Below, piece after piece: positions 17,444 to 27,500 of a DNA stretch of 64,000 nucleotides. A program made the position numbers and the translations under genes. The first letter of the stretch is position 1; each line of letters starts with the position of its first letter. This DNA is from Paenibacillus sp. JCM 10914 (GTDB lineage: Bacteria; Bacillota; Bacilli; Paenibacillales; Paenibacillaceae), in assembly GCF_001315105.1 (NCBI RefSeq), contig NZ_BAZR01000024.1:1-64000 (forward strand), in the 5' to 3' direction. The notes under the pieces are model-generated. The model was not told where the DNA came from and did no database searches. It was given only the letters and a program-made list of their open reading frames with translations.

Positions 17444-18784
17444 ATGGGGAAATATTTTGGTACAGATGGAGTTAGAGGGATTGCCAATCAGGAGCTAACA
17501 GCTGAGATGGCATATAGTATCGGTCGCTGCGGCGGGTATGTTCTTACAGGCGATAAGGAGAAACCAACCGTTATTATCGGGATGGATACACGAGTATCCG
17601 GTGCTATGCTGGAATCAGCTTTGGTGGCAGGACTTCTGTCCATCGGTGCACATGTCATTCGATTAGGCGTGGTCAGTACGCCAGGGGTGGCTTATATTAC
17701 AAGATTGCTGAAAGCCGATGCCGGTGTCATGATTTCGGCTTCACATAATCCGGTTGAGGATAATGGAATCAAATTTTTCGGTGGAGACGGCTTTAAGCTG
17801 TCCGATGAAACAGAGCTGAAGATTGAGGAATTGATGGATGCACAGATCGATACGCTTCCTCGTCCGATCGGAGCCGATCTTGGTGAACTGCGTGTAGATA
17901 ATGATCTGAAATATAAGTATCTGGAGTATTTGAAGACGACGATTTCCCAGCGATTCGATGGTATTAAGATTGTTCTGGATTGTGCACACGGGGCTGCGTA
18001 TGAGCTGGCTCCGAAGCTGTTCCGTGAATTAGGTGCAGAAGTGATTACCATCGGTGCAGAGCCCAATGGATTAAACATCAACGATAATTGTGGCTCTACG
18101 CACCCCGAGAAGCTGGTTGAAGCCGTTCTTGCGCACAACGCTGATCTGGGGCTTGCTTTTGACGGGGACGCTGATCGTCTTATTGCCATTGATAGCAAAG
18201 GCGAGGAAGTGGATGGGGATTTCATTCTCTGCATATGCGGTGATGCCATGAACCGTGCCGGTAAACTGAAGGAAGGTACGATCGTATCGACCGTTATGAG
18301 CAATATCGGATTCTATAAGGCGTGTGATAGCTTGAAGCTGAAGACGGCGAAGACGGCCGTCGGTGACCGTTACGTGATGGAAGAAATGCGTCGTGGCGGT
18401 TTCAACTTAGGGGGAGAGCAGTCCGGACATGTTATTTTCCTGGATTATAACACGACAGGCGACGGCATTTTGACAGGCATTCAACTGGTGGACACCGTGG
18501 TGGCTTCTGGTAAGCCATTGCATGAGTTGAAGAGCAGCATGCGTAAATATCCGCAGGTGCTCGTGAACGTTCGAGTTGGCGACAAGAGCAAGTATCAAGG
18601 TAATACGGTAATCGAATCCGCTATTTCTGAAGTTGAAGGTGTGCTTGGCGATAATGGTCGCGTGTTGGTCCGTCCTTCAGGTACCGAATCCTTAATCCGT
18701 GTTATGGCTGAAGGCCCGGATAAAGACGACCTGGAGCGCTATGTTACCCAGATTGCTGATGTGGTGAAGCGGGAATTAGCGTAA
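17444..18784 (+). CDS. glmM: Phosphoglucosamine mutase GlmM
   Basis: 446 residues starting MGKYFGTDGVRG, the canonical beginning. The ATG at 17444 is preferred over 17435 because aaaggag lies 10 nt upstream. The phosphoserine loop MISASHNPVEDNG (near residue 100), the metal-binding DGDADR and the sugar-binding GGEQSGH are present. It converts glucosamine-6-phosphate to glucosamine-1-phosphate for peptidoglycan synthesis. Fourth member of the envelope block. Confidence 0.97.
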   Translation: MGKYFGTDGVRGIANQELTAEMAYSIGRCGGYVLTGDKEKPTVIIGMDTRVSGAMLESALVAGLLSIGAHVIRLGVVSTPGVAYITRLLKADAGVMISASHNPVEDNGIKFFGGDGFKLSDETELKIEELMDAQIDTLPRPIGADLGELRVDNDLKYKYLEYLKTTISQRFDGIKIVLDCAHGAAYELAPKLFRELGAEVITIGAEPNGLNINDNCGSTHPEKLVEAVLAHNADLGLAFDGDADRLIAIDSKGEEVDGDFILCICGDAMNRAGKLKEGTIVSTVMSNIGFYKACDSLKLKTAKTAVGDRYVMEEMRRGGFNLGGEQSGHVIFLDYNTTGDGILTGIQLVDTVVASGKPLHELKSSMRKYPQVLVNVRVGDKSKYQGNTVIESAISEVEGVLGDNGRVLVRPSGTESLIRVMAEGPDKDDLERYVTQIADVVKRELA

Positions 18785-19114
18785 GGCTAAGGGGCTGTTT
18801 TTCCAGGAATAGCAAGTAATTTATGTCAGGGCCAGTGACCTATCTAATGAGCTTCGCTGGCCTGTTATATTAACTGGAGCTAAACAGGTGTAAGCGCAAC
18901 AACTGCTGATGCAGCAGGAAAAGCGTTGTTTTCAGACCGTGCTTGCTGTATAGGTCGTTCGATGGTAATCACGCGGGTTTAAGACGCAGGGATTTCGCTT
19001 TGGATCGAATTCGACATAGGTTTAGCGAGTTGCCAAAGGCGAAACGCATGAATATAATAAAGGATGTTATTCAAAAATAGAAAGTGAGGACCGTGAGGTT
19101 ATCTCAAGATTTAT
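18785..19114 (+). other. Upstream part of the glmS leader, no gene seen
   Basis: 330 bp without a credible ORF. It contains a possible terminator hairpin (cagggccag at 18827 with ctggcctg to 18864, weak T run) and a second imperfect hairpin around 18895-18935 ending in TTTT. Confidence 0.5.
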
Positions 19115-19335
19115 AAGCGCCAGAGCTTGGAACTGCGCGGGGAATGGTGATCTGCTTCGACAGGGATCCCAAACGGCAGATACAAGCTGACGAGGTGGAG
19201 GTGTTCGGATTGTTCGGCGGGGACCTCCCGGTACTGCACCATAACCGTAAGCTGAATCTCGGAAAAGGAATGGGCGACCGTTCCCACAACGAATCAGCAA
19301 GGTGCTCTCATTATTATAAAGCATGGATGTGCGTA
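19115..19335 (+). ncRNA. glmS self-cleaving ribozyme riboswitch
   Basis: The cleavage-site region ttata-agcgccagagc (cut expected between 19116 and 19117) is followed by the conserved elements ctgacgaggtggaggtgttc, ttcggcggggacctcccgg and the P3/P4 region ending near 19335. The element cleaves its own mRNA when glucosamine-6-phosphate is bound, lowering GlmS output. It sits about 180 nt before the glmS start. The 3' boundary is approximate. Confidence 0.9.
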
Positions 19336-19515
19336 GAACAGCGACAGCGCGGTGGAAGAAGAGTGCATTCATGATGGTTCAACGGTACTTGCCGTGCCGG
19401 AGATTTGAACGTTGATAATTGAATATCCATTCTTCATTCCGCTAATGCCGCACAGCAGCTGCATGTTCTATTCCACATCGCTAACTATATGGAGCGAAAA
19501 CGGAGGAATTATACT

Positions 19516-21348
19516 ATGTGTGGTATTGTCGGATATATTGGGAATCAGAAGACGCAATCGGTGTTGATCGATGGACTAAGGAAGCTGGAATATCGTGGAT
19601 ACGATTCTGCAGGAATCGCTGTATTTACGAATGAAGGACTTCGCGTTGCGAAGGCGCAGGGCCGCCTGGCTAATCTGGAAGAGCGACTGGAATCAGCTCC
19701 GCTTGTGGGAACGGCAGGGATTGGTCATACGCGCTGGGCAACGCATGGTCGCCCATCTGATGTCAACTCTCATCCGCACACGGATGAAAGTCAGAAATTC
19801 TCGGTAGTTCACAACGGAATTGTAGAGAACTATCTGGAATTGAAGGAAGAGCTGATTAGTCAGGGGCATCAATTTGTGTCCGAGACGGATACCGAGGTGA
19901 TCTCTCATCTTATCGCCCGCGAGTATGATGGAGATATCATGAAGGCGGTACAGAAAGCCATCTCGTTCATGCGAGGTGCCTTCGCACTTGGCGTTCTGAC
20001 AGAGTACGAGCCGGATCGACTGGTGGCTGTACGTCAGGCTAGCCCATTGATCATCGGTCTTGGCGAAGGGGAGAACTTCATCGGCTCTGATATTCCAGCC
20101 ATTCTTAAATATACACGGAACGTTTATATACTGAACGACGGAGAGATGGCGCTGCTTACAGCAGATGCTGTCGAATTGATGACGATTGAGGGGAACTTTA
20201 TTTCTCGGGAAATGATTCGTGTCGATTGGGATGCTGTTACGGCGGAAAAAGGCGGATTCGATCATTTCATGCTGAAGGAAATCCACGAACAGCCGAAGGC
20301 TTATCGTGACACGATGCTAGGCCGTGTGGATGATAGCAAGCGCAGCGTTGTTCTGCCTGAACTTAAGCTTACCCATGACCAAATCAAAAATATCCGTAAC
20401 GTTCAGATCGTCGCTTGTGGAACGGCGTATCATGCCGGTCTGGTTGGTCGCAGCGTTATCGAAGGTATGGCTCGTATTCCGGTGGAAAATGATGTAGCTT
20501 CCGAATATCGTTATCGTTCGCCAATCGTAACACCTGAAACGCTTGTCATTGTTGTCAGCCAATCAGGAGAGACAGCAGATACATTGGCTGCGCTTCGTGA
20601 AGCGCAGAGCCATGGTGCTCATGTACTTGCGATTACGAATGTTGTGGGCAGCTCCATTGCCCGTGAAGCGAATGATGTGCTTGGCACGCTTGCAGGTCCC
20701 GAGATTGCTGTCGCCTCAACAAAAGCGTACACTTCGCAGCTGATCGCATTCTATCTGTTTGGTCTGTATTTGGCACAAGTACGCGGAGCTATGACAGAGG
20801 ATGCCGTTGCTGAGGTAATCGCCGCGATGGAAGCTTTGCCTGAGCAAGTGGAATCGATGCTGAGTAATGCGGAATCGATCAAGGATTATGCGGAACAAAT
20901 TGCGAAGCACGAGAACCTGTTCTTCATTGGACGCGGTCAAGACTATGCTGTGGCACAGGAAGGCTCGCTCAAGTTGAAAGAGATCTCCTACATTCACTCC
21001 GAAGCTTATGCTGCCGGCGAATTGAAGCACGGGACGCTGGCTTTGATCGAGGATGGTATTCCTGTCATTGCGCTCGCAACCCAGGATGCCGTGTTAGAGA
21101 AGACGGTAAGTAACATCAAGGAAGTGAAGGCACGCGGAGCCGAAGTGATGGCCATTACCCACGAAGAGCATGTGGCCGGTCTGCTGAAGTCCGTAGACCA
21201 AGCCTTCGCTATTCCGAAGACGCTGCCGATCCTGACCGCTGCGATCTCGGTGGTACCGCTACAGCTTCTCGCTTACTATGCCTCACTTGCACGCGGTAAT
21301 GACGTGGATAAACCGCGGAATTTGGCGAAGAGCGTGACGGTGGAGTAA
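19516..21348 (+). CDS. glmS: Glutamine-fructose-6-phosphate aminotransferase GlmS
   Basis: 610 residues from the ATG at 19516, which leaves Cys as the N-terminal nucleophile (MCGIVGYIG) and follows cggagg. A glutaminase domain (HTRWATHG, HNGIVENY) precedes two SIS isomerase domains (VACGTAYHAG, SQSGETADT, SLKLKEISYIHSE) and the usual end KSVTVE. It makes glucosamine-6-phosphate, which represses it through the ribozyme upstream. An upstream in-frame ATG at 19489 would bury the catalytic Cys. Confidence 0.97.
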   Translation: MCGIVGYIGNQKTQSVLIDGLRKLEYRGYDSAGIAVFTNEGLRVAKAQGRLANLEERLESAPLVGTAGIGHTRWATHGRPSDVNSHPHTDESQKFSVVHNGIVENYLELKEELISQGHQFVSETDTEVISHLIAREYDGDIMKAVQKAISFMRGAFALGVLTEYEPDRLVAVRQASPLIIGLGEGENFIGSDIPAILKYTRNVYILNDGEMALLTADAVELMTIEGNFISREMIRVDWDAVTAEKGGFDHFMLKEIHEQPKAYRDTMLGRVDDSKRSVVLPELKLTHDQIKNIRNVQIVACGTAYHAGLVGRSVIEGMARIPVENDVASEYRYRSPIVTPETLVIVVSQSGETADTLAALREAQSHGAHVLAITNVVGSSIAREANDVLGTLAGPEIAVASTKAYTSQLIAFYLFGLYLAQVRGAMTEDAVAEVIAAMEALPEQVESMLSNAESIKDYAEQIAKHENLFFIGRGQDYAVAQEGSLKLKEISYIHSEAYAAGELKHGTLALIEDGIPVIALATQDAVLEKTVSNIKEVKARGAEVMAITHEEHVAGLLKSVDQAFAIPKTLPILTAAISVVPLQLLAYYASLARGNDVDKPRNLAKSVTVE

Positions 21349-21380
21349 GGGGAAGGAATAACTGGACATTTTAAATAATA

Positions 21381-21427
21381 AAAAGACGAAAAGACCTATC
21401 TAATTAAGGGTCTTTTCGTCTTTTTTG
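21381..21427 (+). terminator. Terminator after glmS
   Basis: Perfect 16-bp stem (21381-21396 with 21409-21424), 12-nt loop and a T run to 21426. The remaining leader to 21654 holds only the NRPS ribosome site (aaggcgggg). Confidence 0.93.
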
Positions 21428-21654
21428 CGTATTTCACATGATACTGTGTCATTTTATGGAATCTGATTACATTGATATACCCCTGGTGAATTGTTACAAT
21501 TTTTATCATCCTCTAGATCTGTGCTACCTCAATGGAATATCTACCCAGTTTGGATTTCTCCCAACAAGAATGAACTTTCACAATAAGTTGAAGTCAAAAG
21601 TTTGCAATGTAATAAACCTATATTCTTACAAATAGTTAAGGCGGGGATAGCTAT

Positions 21655-24552
21655 ATGCATGAAAACTCTTTAGCGGAAAATTTGTATTCTCTTGATCAAT
21701 GTCATGATAAAGGGATTTATTTTGTGGGCGGCTCAAACGTGGAGAACTTTTTCTCATATTCTGATTTGTTGAAGAGCGCGAAAGGATTGCTCTCAGAAAT
21801 GAGATTGGCTGGGTTCGAACCTGGCGATGAAATCGTCTTTCAGATCACAGATAACAAGACATTTTTAATCGCTTTCTGGTCTTGTATTCTGGGGGGGTAC
21901 ATCCCGGTTCCTCTATCTAATGGGGATAACCTTGATCATAAGAAAAAAATAATAAATGTGCTCAAAAAATTAAATAAACCACGGATCGTAAGCGATATAG
22001 ACTTATTCGATAAAATACATAGATTTACTAATAAAGAGGAGATTGAGAACCTGGAACATGTCTTTGAACATAGTTTATGCATACTGAATAGTTGCGTCGT
22101 GCGGGATGTGTCCGTGGAGACATCTCACGGTTCAGCAGCAGAAATAGCGCTCATCCAGTTCTCATCTGGTTCAACTGGTGATCCCAAAGGAGTCATGCTA
22201 ACTCATCAGAATCTTTTGGAGAACATCAAAGATTTGATGACTGCAGGCAGAACGACCACCATGAATGCTTCTATGAGTTGGATGCCTCTGACTCATGATA
22301 TGGGGTTGATTGGTTTTCATCTAGTGGCGCTGTGCTCCGGGATTAACCAGTTTATCATGCCTACCTCCTTGTTCGTGCGTAATCCAATTAAATGGTTGGA
22401 AATTGCGGATAAGTATCGCATTAATCAGTTGTATTCTCCTAACTTCGGATTAAAGCATACGTTGGATGCGCTGCAAAATAAGCGGTTAGATTTGGATCTG
22501 TCCTGTATAAGGAGTATCGTTAACGGCGCTGAGCCTATTTCTGATGAGATATGTCAACGATTTATCAATGAATTATCCCCGTTTGCTCTGGCGAACCATG
22601 TCATGATCCCTGTATACGGACTAGCTGAGGCTTCAGTAGGAGTAACTGCAAGTCCAGCGGGCGAGCGCTATAAGACTTGGTTTGTCGATCGGCATTCACT
22701 GTCCATTGGATCAAAGGTAAGAATAATGGAAAGCAAAAGCCGCTCAACGATTTCCTTTGTTGATCTTGGATTTCCTCTGGATGGATGCAGCATACGAATT
22801 TGCGGATTATACGGTGAGGTTGTAGAAGAGGGTACATTAGGCCTTGTTGAAATATCAGGGGCAAATGTCACGCAAGGATATTATGGGTGCGTGGATACGA
22901 ACATACAGGAATCGAAGTGGTTAAATACAGAAGATATTGGATTTATTCTAAATGGTAGACTGGTGGTTACGGGAAGATACAAGGATACGATTGTGATCCA
23001 AGGCCAAAATTATTTTGCACACGATATCGAGCAGAGTCTCGAAGTGATTAGGGGCTTAGAACTGAATAAAGTTGTTGCAACCAGAGCAGTATCTGAAGAG
23101 CTGCTAGAAGAGGGTTTAGCCATTTTCGTGCTTTATAGGAAAAAAGATTACTCAGCGTTTATAAAGTTGGCACGCGAGATTAGAGCTACTCTCGTAAAAA
23201 TATACGGTTTTCAACCTGCCTTTATCATACCTGTTAGACACATACCCAAGACGACTAGCGGAAAACTGCAGCGACATATACTCTCAGCCAGGTTTCAGAA
23301 TAATGAATATGCAACGATTGTAGAGGAAATCGATCGATTAACCGCGAACCATGTATATGAGGAGATGTCAGTAACCGAGAATAAATTATTTGAGTTATGG
23401 GCGACCGTTCTGGGACATCGCAACTTTAGTCGGAAGGATCGCTTTTTCGAATTAGGCGGACATTCTCTTAAAGCCGCTAAGCTCGTCATGTTAATGAATG
23501 CTGAATTTGGTGTTGATTACTCAATGAATACAGTGTTTCACCATTCCACGATTGCAGAGCTAGCAGCTTATATCGAGCAAGCAGGGGAAAAGCGGATGGT
23601 TGTTATTCCCGAGACAGAAACCAGGGAGCATTATCCAGTATCAGCAGCTCAAAAGCGTCAATATTTGCTGCAGCAATTGGGAGAGCGCCAAATTACTTAC
23701 AATATGCCAGGGGCTTTTATGCTGGAAGGGGAATGTGATCGCGAGCGGTTGTCGACCGTCATCAAAGGGTTGGTCCAGCGTCATGAGTCGCTGCGAACCT
23801 CGTTTGCTTTAATTAAGGGAGAGATTATGCAATCCGTTCATCCGGAGGTCTCCATTGAACTGGATTATGTAGAGCGACCCGAGACGATGGAGATTGAAAC
23901 GCTGATCCAGGATTTTGTGCGCCCATTCGATCTTAGCAAAGCTCCGTTATTTCGGGCTGCTTTGGTCAAGCTGTCGAAGAGGCGTCATCTGTTGATGATG
24001 GATATGCCGCATATCATTTCCGATGGGATCTCGACAGAGATTTTGATCAACGAATTTGCCCGTCTTTATGCCGGAGAGAAGCTCTCGCCACTGCGCATTC
24101 AGTACAAGGAATTTGCCCTTTGGCAAAATGCTCTGCTGCAATCGGGGCAGATGGAGAAACAACGTAGCTATTGGCTGGAGACTTTGGCCGGACCACTCCC
24201 AATACTTGAGATGCCCACCGATTATGTACGTCCGAAGCTGCAAACCTTTGAAGGAGATCGTATTTCGTTTACGATTCATTCGGAGCGGCTGGCACAATTG
24301 AAACAGTTGGCTCAACAGACGGAAAGCACGCTGTACATGGTGTTGCTCGCGGCATATACGACTTTGTTGTATAAGTATACGGAACAAGAGGATATCGTAA
24401 TCGGCTCACCGATTGCGGGAAGGACGCATGCTGACCTGGAACCCGTGGTCGGTATGTTCGTCAACACATTAGCTGCGCCATCGACCGACCGGGGAGAAAT
24501 CTTTCCTGACCTTCTTGCAGGAGGTGAAGAGCCATGCGTTACAAGCGTATGA
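21655..24552 (+). CDS. NRPS, N-terminal part: FAAL - carrier - condensation (frame-broken)
   Basis: 965 residues. Residues 1-560 form a fatty-acyl-AMP ligase (SSGSTGDPKGVMLTHQN near 172, WMPLTHDMGL, YGLAEASVG), which would activate a fatty acid. A carrier domain follows (ELGGHSLKA, Ser near 605), then a condensation domain (PVSAAQKRQYLL near 662, MPHIISDG near 783). The frame ends abnormally after VVGMFVNTLA. Compared with the duplicated copy at 27575-27590, two bases are missing at about 24470, and the protein continues in the frame of the next entry. Joined length 2967 residues. The start follows aaggcgggg. If the break is real, this product lacks adenylation and release domains. Confidence 0.85.
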   Translation: MHENSLAENLYSLDQCHDKGIYFVGGSNVENFFSYSDLLKSAKGLLSEMRLAGFEPGDEIVFQITDNKTFLIAFWSCILGGYIPVPLSNGDNLDHKKKIINVLKKLNKPRIVSDIDLFDKIHRFTNKEEIENLEHVFEHSLCILNSCVVRDVSVETSHGSAAEIALIQFSSGSTGDPKGVMLTHQNLLENIKDLMTAGRTTTMNASMSWMPLTHDMGLIGFHLVALCSGINQFIMPTSLFVRNPIKWLEIADKYRINQLYSPNFGLKHTLDALQNKRLDLDLSCIRSIVNGAEPISDEICQRFINELSPFALANHVMIPVYGLAEASVGVTASPAGERYKTWFVDRHSLSIGSKVRIMESKSRSTISFVDLGFPLDGCSIRICGLYGEVVEEGTLGLVEISGANVTQGYYGCVDTNIQESKWLNTEDIGFILNGRLVVTGRYKDTIVIQGQNYFAHDIEQSLEVIRGLELNKVVATRAVSEELLEEGLAIFVLYRKKDYSAFIKLAREIRATLVKIYGFQPAFIIPVRHIPKTTSGKLQRHILSARFQNNEYATIVEEIDRLTANHVYEEMSVTENKLFELWATVLGHRNFSRKDRFFELGGHSLKAAKLVMLMNAEFGVDYSMNTVFHHSTIAELAAYIEQAGEKRMVVIPETETREHYPVSAAQKRQYLLQQLGERQITYNMPGAFMLEGECDRERLSTVIKGLVQRHESLRTSFALIKGEIMQSVHPEVSIELDYVERPETMEIETLIQDFVRPFDLSKAPLFRAALVKLSKRRHLLMMDMPHIISDGISTEILINEFARLYAGEKLSPLRIQYKEFALWQNALLQSGQMEKQRSYWLETLAGPLPILEMPTDYVRPKLQTFEGDRISFTIHSERLAQLKQLAQQTESTLYMVLLAAYTTLLYKYTEQEDIVIGSPIAGRTHADLEPVVGMFVNTLAAPSTDRGEIFPDLLAGGEEPCVTSV

Positions 24553-27500
24553 ACACCAGGATTATCCCTTTGATAAGTTGGTGGAAGAGCTCGCACCTAC
24601 ACGAGATTTAAGCCGTAATCCATTGTTTGATACGATGTTTGCGCTGCAAAATATGGAGCGGCAAGCATTAGAATTGGATGGGCTTAAAGTCACGTCGTTA
24701 CCTGGAGAAGGAAAGGTAGCCAAGTTTGATCTAACGTTGACCGGTTGCGAGACGGAGAAGGGTCTGGATTTTACGCTGGAATACGCGAGTCGCCTGTACC
24801 GCAGAGAAACCGCAGAGCGATTGGTGGAACATTGGAAACAGTTGCTCATAGAAATCGTTAGGGATCCGACACAGGCATTAGCACGAATAAATATATTGTC
24901 GGCGGATGAGGAGCAGCTACTGGACCGTTTCAATCAAACGGAAACCGTCTATCCGAGGGACCAGACGGTGATTCAACTGTTCGAAGCTCAGGTGGACCGA
25001 ACGCCAGACGCTGTGGCTATCGTATTTGGGGAAGCAGAGCTCACGTATCGGGAGCTAAATCAGAAGGCGAATCAGTTGGCTAGAGAGTTGCGGACGGAGG
25101 GTGTAGGTCCAGAGCAATTGGTCGGCATTATGGTGGAGCGTTCGCTGGAGATGATTATTGGAATATTGGGCATATTGAAGGCGGGAGGCGCTTATGTTCC
25201 GATCGATCCGGCGTATCCGCAAGAGCGAATCGAATACATGTTATCTGACAGCGGGACACGTTGGTTGCTGACGGAAACCCGACTAGCGAACCGCGTAGTT
25301 TTTACTGGTCGGATTATTCTGCTGGACCAAGAAGATTTGTACATAGGGGCAGTGGAGAATCTCCAGCCAGAGTGTACAGCGGGTAATCTCATTTATGTCA
25401 TGTATACCTCTGGTTCGACTGGTAAGCCCAAGGGTGTGATGATAGAACACCGAGGGGTTGTTCGATTAGTGAAAGATACAAATTACCTGCACGTGGGAAC
25501 GGAAGATACGATCTTGCAGAGCGCCTCTTATTCTTTTGATGCAGCAACGCTTGAAATATGGGCAAGCCTACTAAATGGGGCTAAACTAGCGTTATTACAT
25601 AAGGGAATACTCAGCTTAGAGAATATAGAAGAAAGTATAACGGCTCACGATGTAACGGTTGTCTTTATAACTACGGCATTATTTACGTTGATCGTGGATA
25701 ACAGACCTGAAACGTTTAAAGGACTAAAGAGCATACTTGTCGGTGGAGACGTATTATCGTTGAAGCATGTAAAAAAAATTCGATCGATGTATGCGATAGA
25801 GCTCATCAATGGGTATGGCCCGACGGAGAACACAACGCTTTCGACTTTTTATCGAATCGGGCAACGAACAAAGGTGGAATCAAGCATTCCCATCGGGATA
25901 CCTATTTCGAATTCGAAAGCCTACATATTGGATGATAAATTGATGAAAGTCCCCATCGGAGTTGAAGGCGAATTATGTTTGGCCGGAGATGGGATAGCAA
26001 GGGGATACTTAAATCTTCCTCAACTTTCGGCTGAGCGATTCATACCCAATCCATATGCAGCTTCTGGGGAACGCATGTACCGGACAGGCGATCGTGCTCG
26101 CTGGCTGCATGACGGAACCATTGAATTTTTAGGTCGCATTGATAACCAAGTGAAGATTAGAGGTTATCGGATTGAACTCGGAGAGATCGAGAGTCTAATT
26201 AATATGCAGAAAGGTATCAGCGAAGCCGTGGTTGTTGCTCGTGTGGGTCAGCAAGGCCAGAAGTATCTATGTGCCTATGTCGTTACAGAGAGCAGAGATG
26301 TAGTTGCGGATTTGCGTCAACGTTTAGCAAATCAATTGCCAGAATTCATGATCCCGGCTCGAATACTAGAGGTAGAGGAACTTCCACTGACACCAAGCGG
26401 GAAATTGGATCGGAAAGCTCTGCCAGAACCAAGCAACTCTTTACATGATAAATGGAAGTACGAGGCTCCTCGTACGGCAACAGAAGTAGCTTTGGCAGGA
26501 ATATGGAGAGATGTCTTAAGCACTGATTACACTATAGGAATTCGTGACCATTTCTTTGATATCGGAGGAAATTCTCTAAATGCAATGATGGTTGCCTATA
26601 AAGTGAATAGGGAGCTTGGGGTGGAACTTACGATTCGTGAAATATTCCAATACCCCACCATTGCAGAGTTAGCGATTTGTGTTGAGCAAGCAGTTGAAGG
26701 AGAGTGTGCTATTATTCCCAAGATCGAAACTCGGGAGCATTATCCGGTATCGGCAGCTCAAAAGCGTCAATACCTACTGCAGCGATTAAGTGAGCAGCAA
26801 ATTACATATAACATGCCAGGGGCGTTTATGCTGGAAGGCGAATGTGATCACGAGCGGTTGTTGACCGTCATCAAAGGGCTGGTCCAGCGTCATGAGTCGC
26901 TGCGAACCTCGTTTACCTTAATTAACGGTGAGATTATGCAATCCGTTCATCCCGAAGTCTCCATTGAACTGGATTATGTAGAGCGACCCGAGACGATGGA
27001 GATTGAAACGCTGATCCAGGATTTTGTACGCCCATTCGATCTTAGCAAAGCTCCGTTATTTCGGGCTGTTTTGGTCAAGCTGGCGAAGGGGCGCCATCTG
27101 TTGATGATGGATATGCCGCATATCATTTCCGATGGGATCTCAACAGGGATCTTGATCAACGAATTTGCCCATCTATATGCCGGAGAGACGCTCTTGCCAC
27201 TGCGCATTCAGTACAAGGAATTTGCCCTCTGGCAAAATGCCCTGCTGCAGTCGGAGCAGATGGAGAAACAACGTAGCTATTGGCAGGAGACTCTGGCCGG
27301 ACCACTGCCAATACTCGAAATGCCCACGGATTATGTACGTCCGAAGCTGCAAACCTTTGAAGGAGATCGTATTTCGTTTACGATCCAATCGGAGCGGCTG
27401 GCACAATTGAAACAGTTGGCTCAGCAGACGGAAAGCACGCTGTACATGGTGTTGCTCGCGGCATATACGACTTTGTTGTATAAGTATACGGAGCAAGAGG

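Noticed and set aside
21438..21635. 65-codon ORF before the NRPS
   Set aside because: No ribosome binding site, odd composition, and it lies in an AT-rich leader after a strong terminator.
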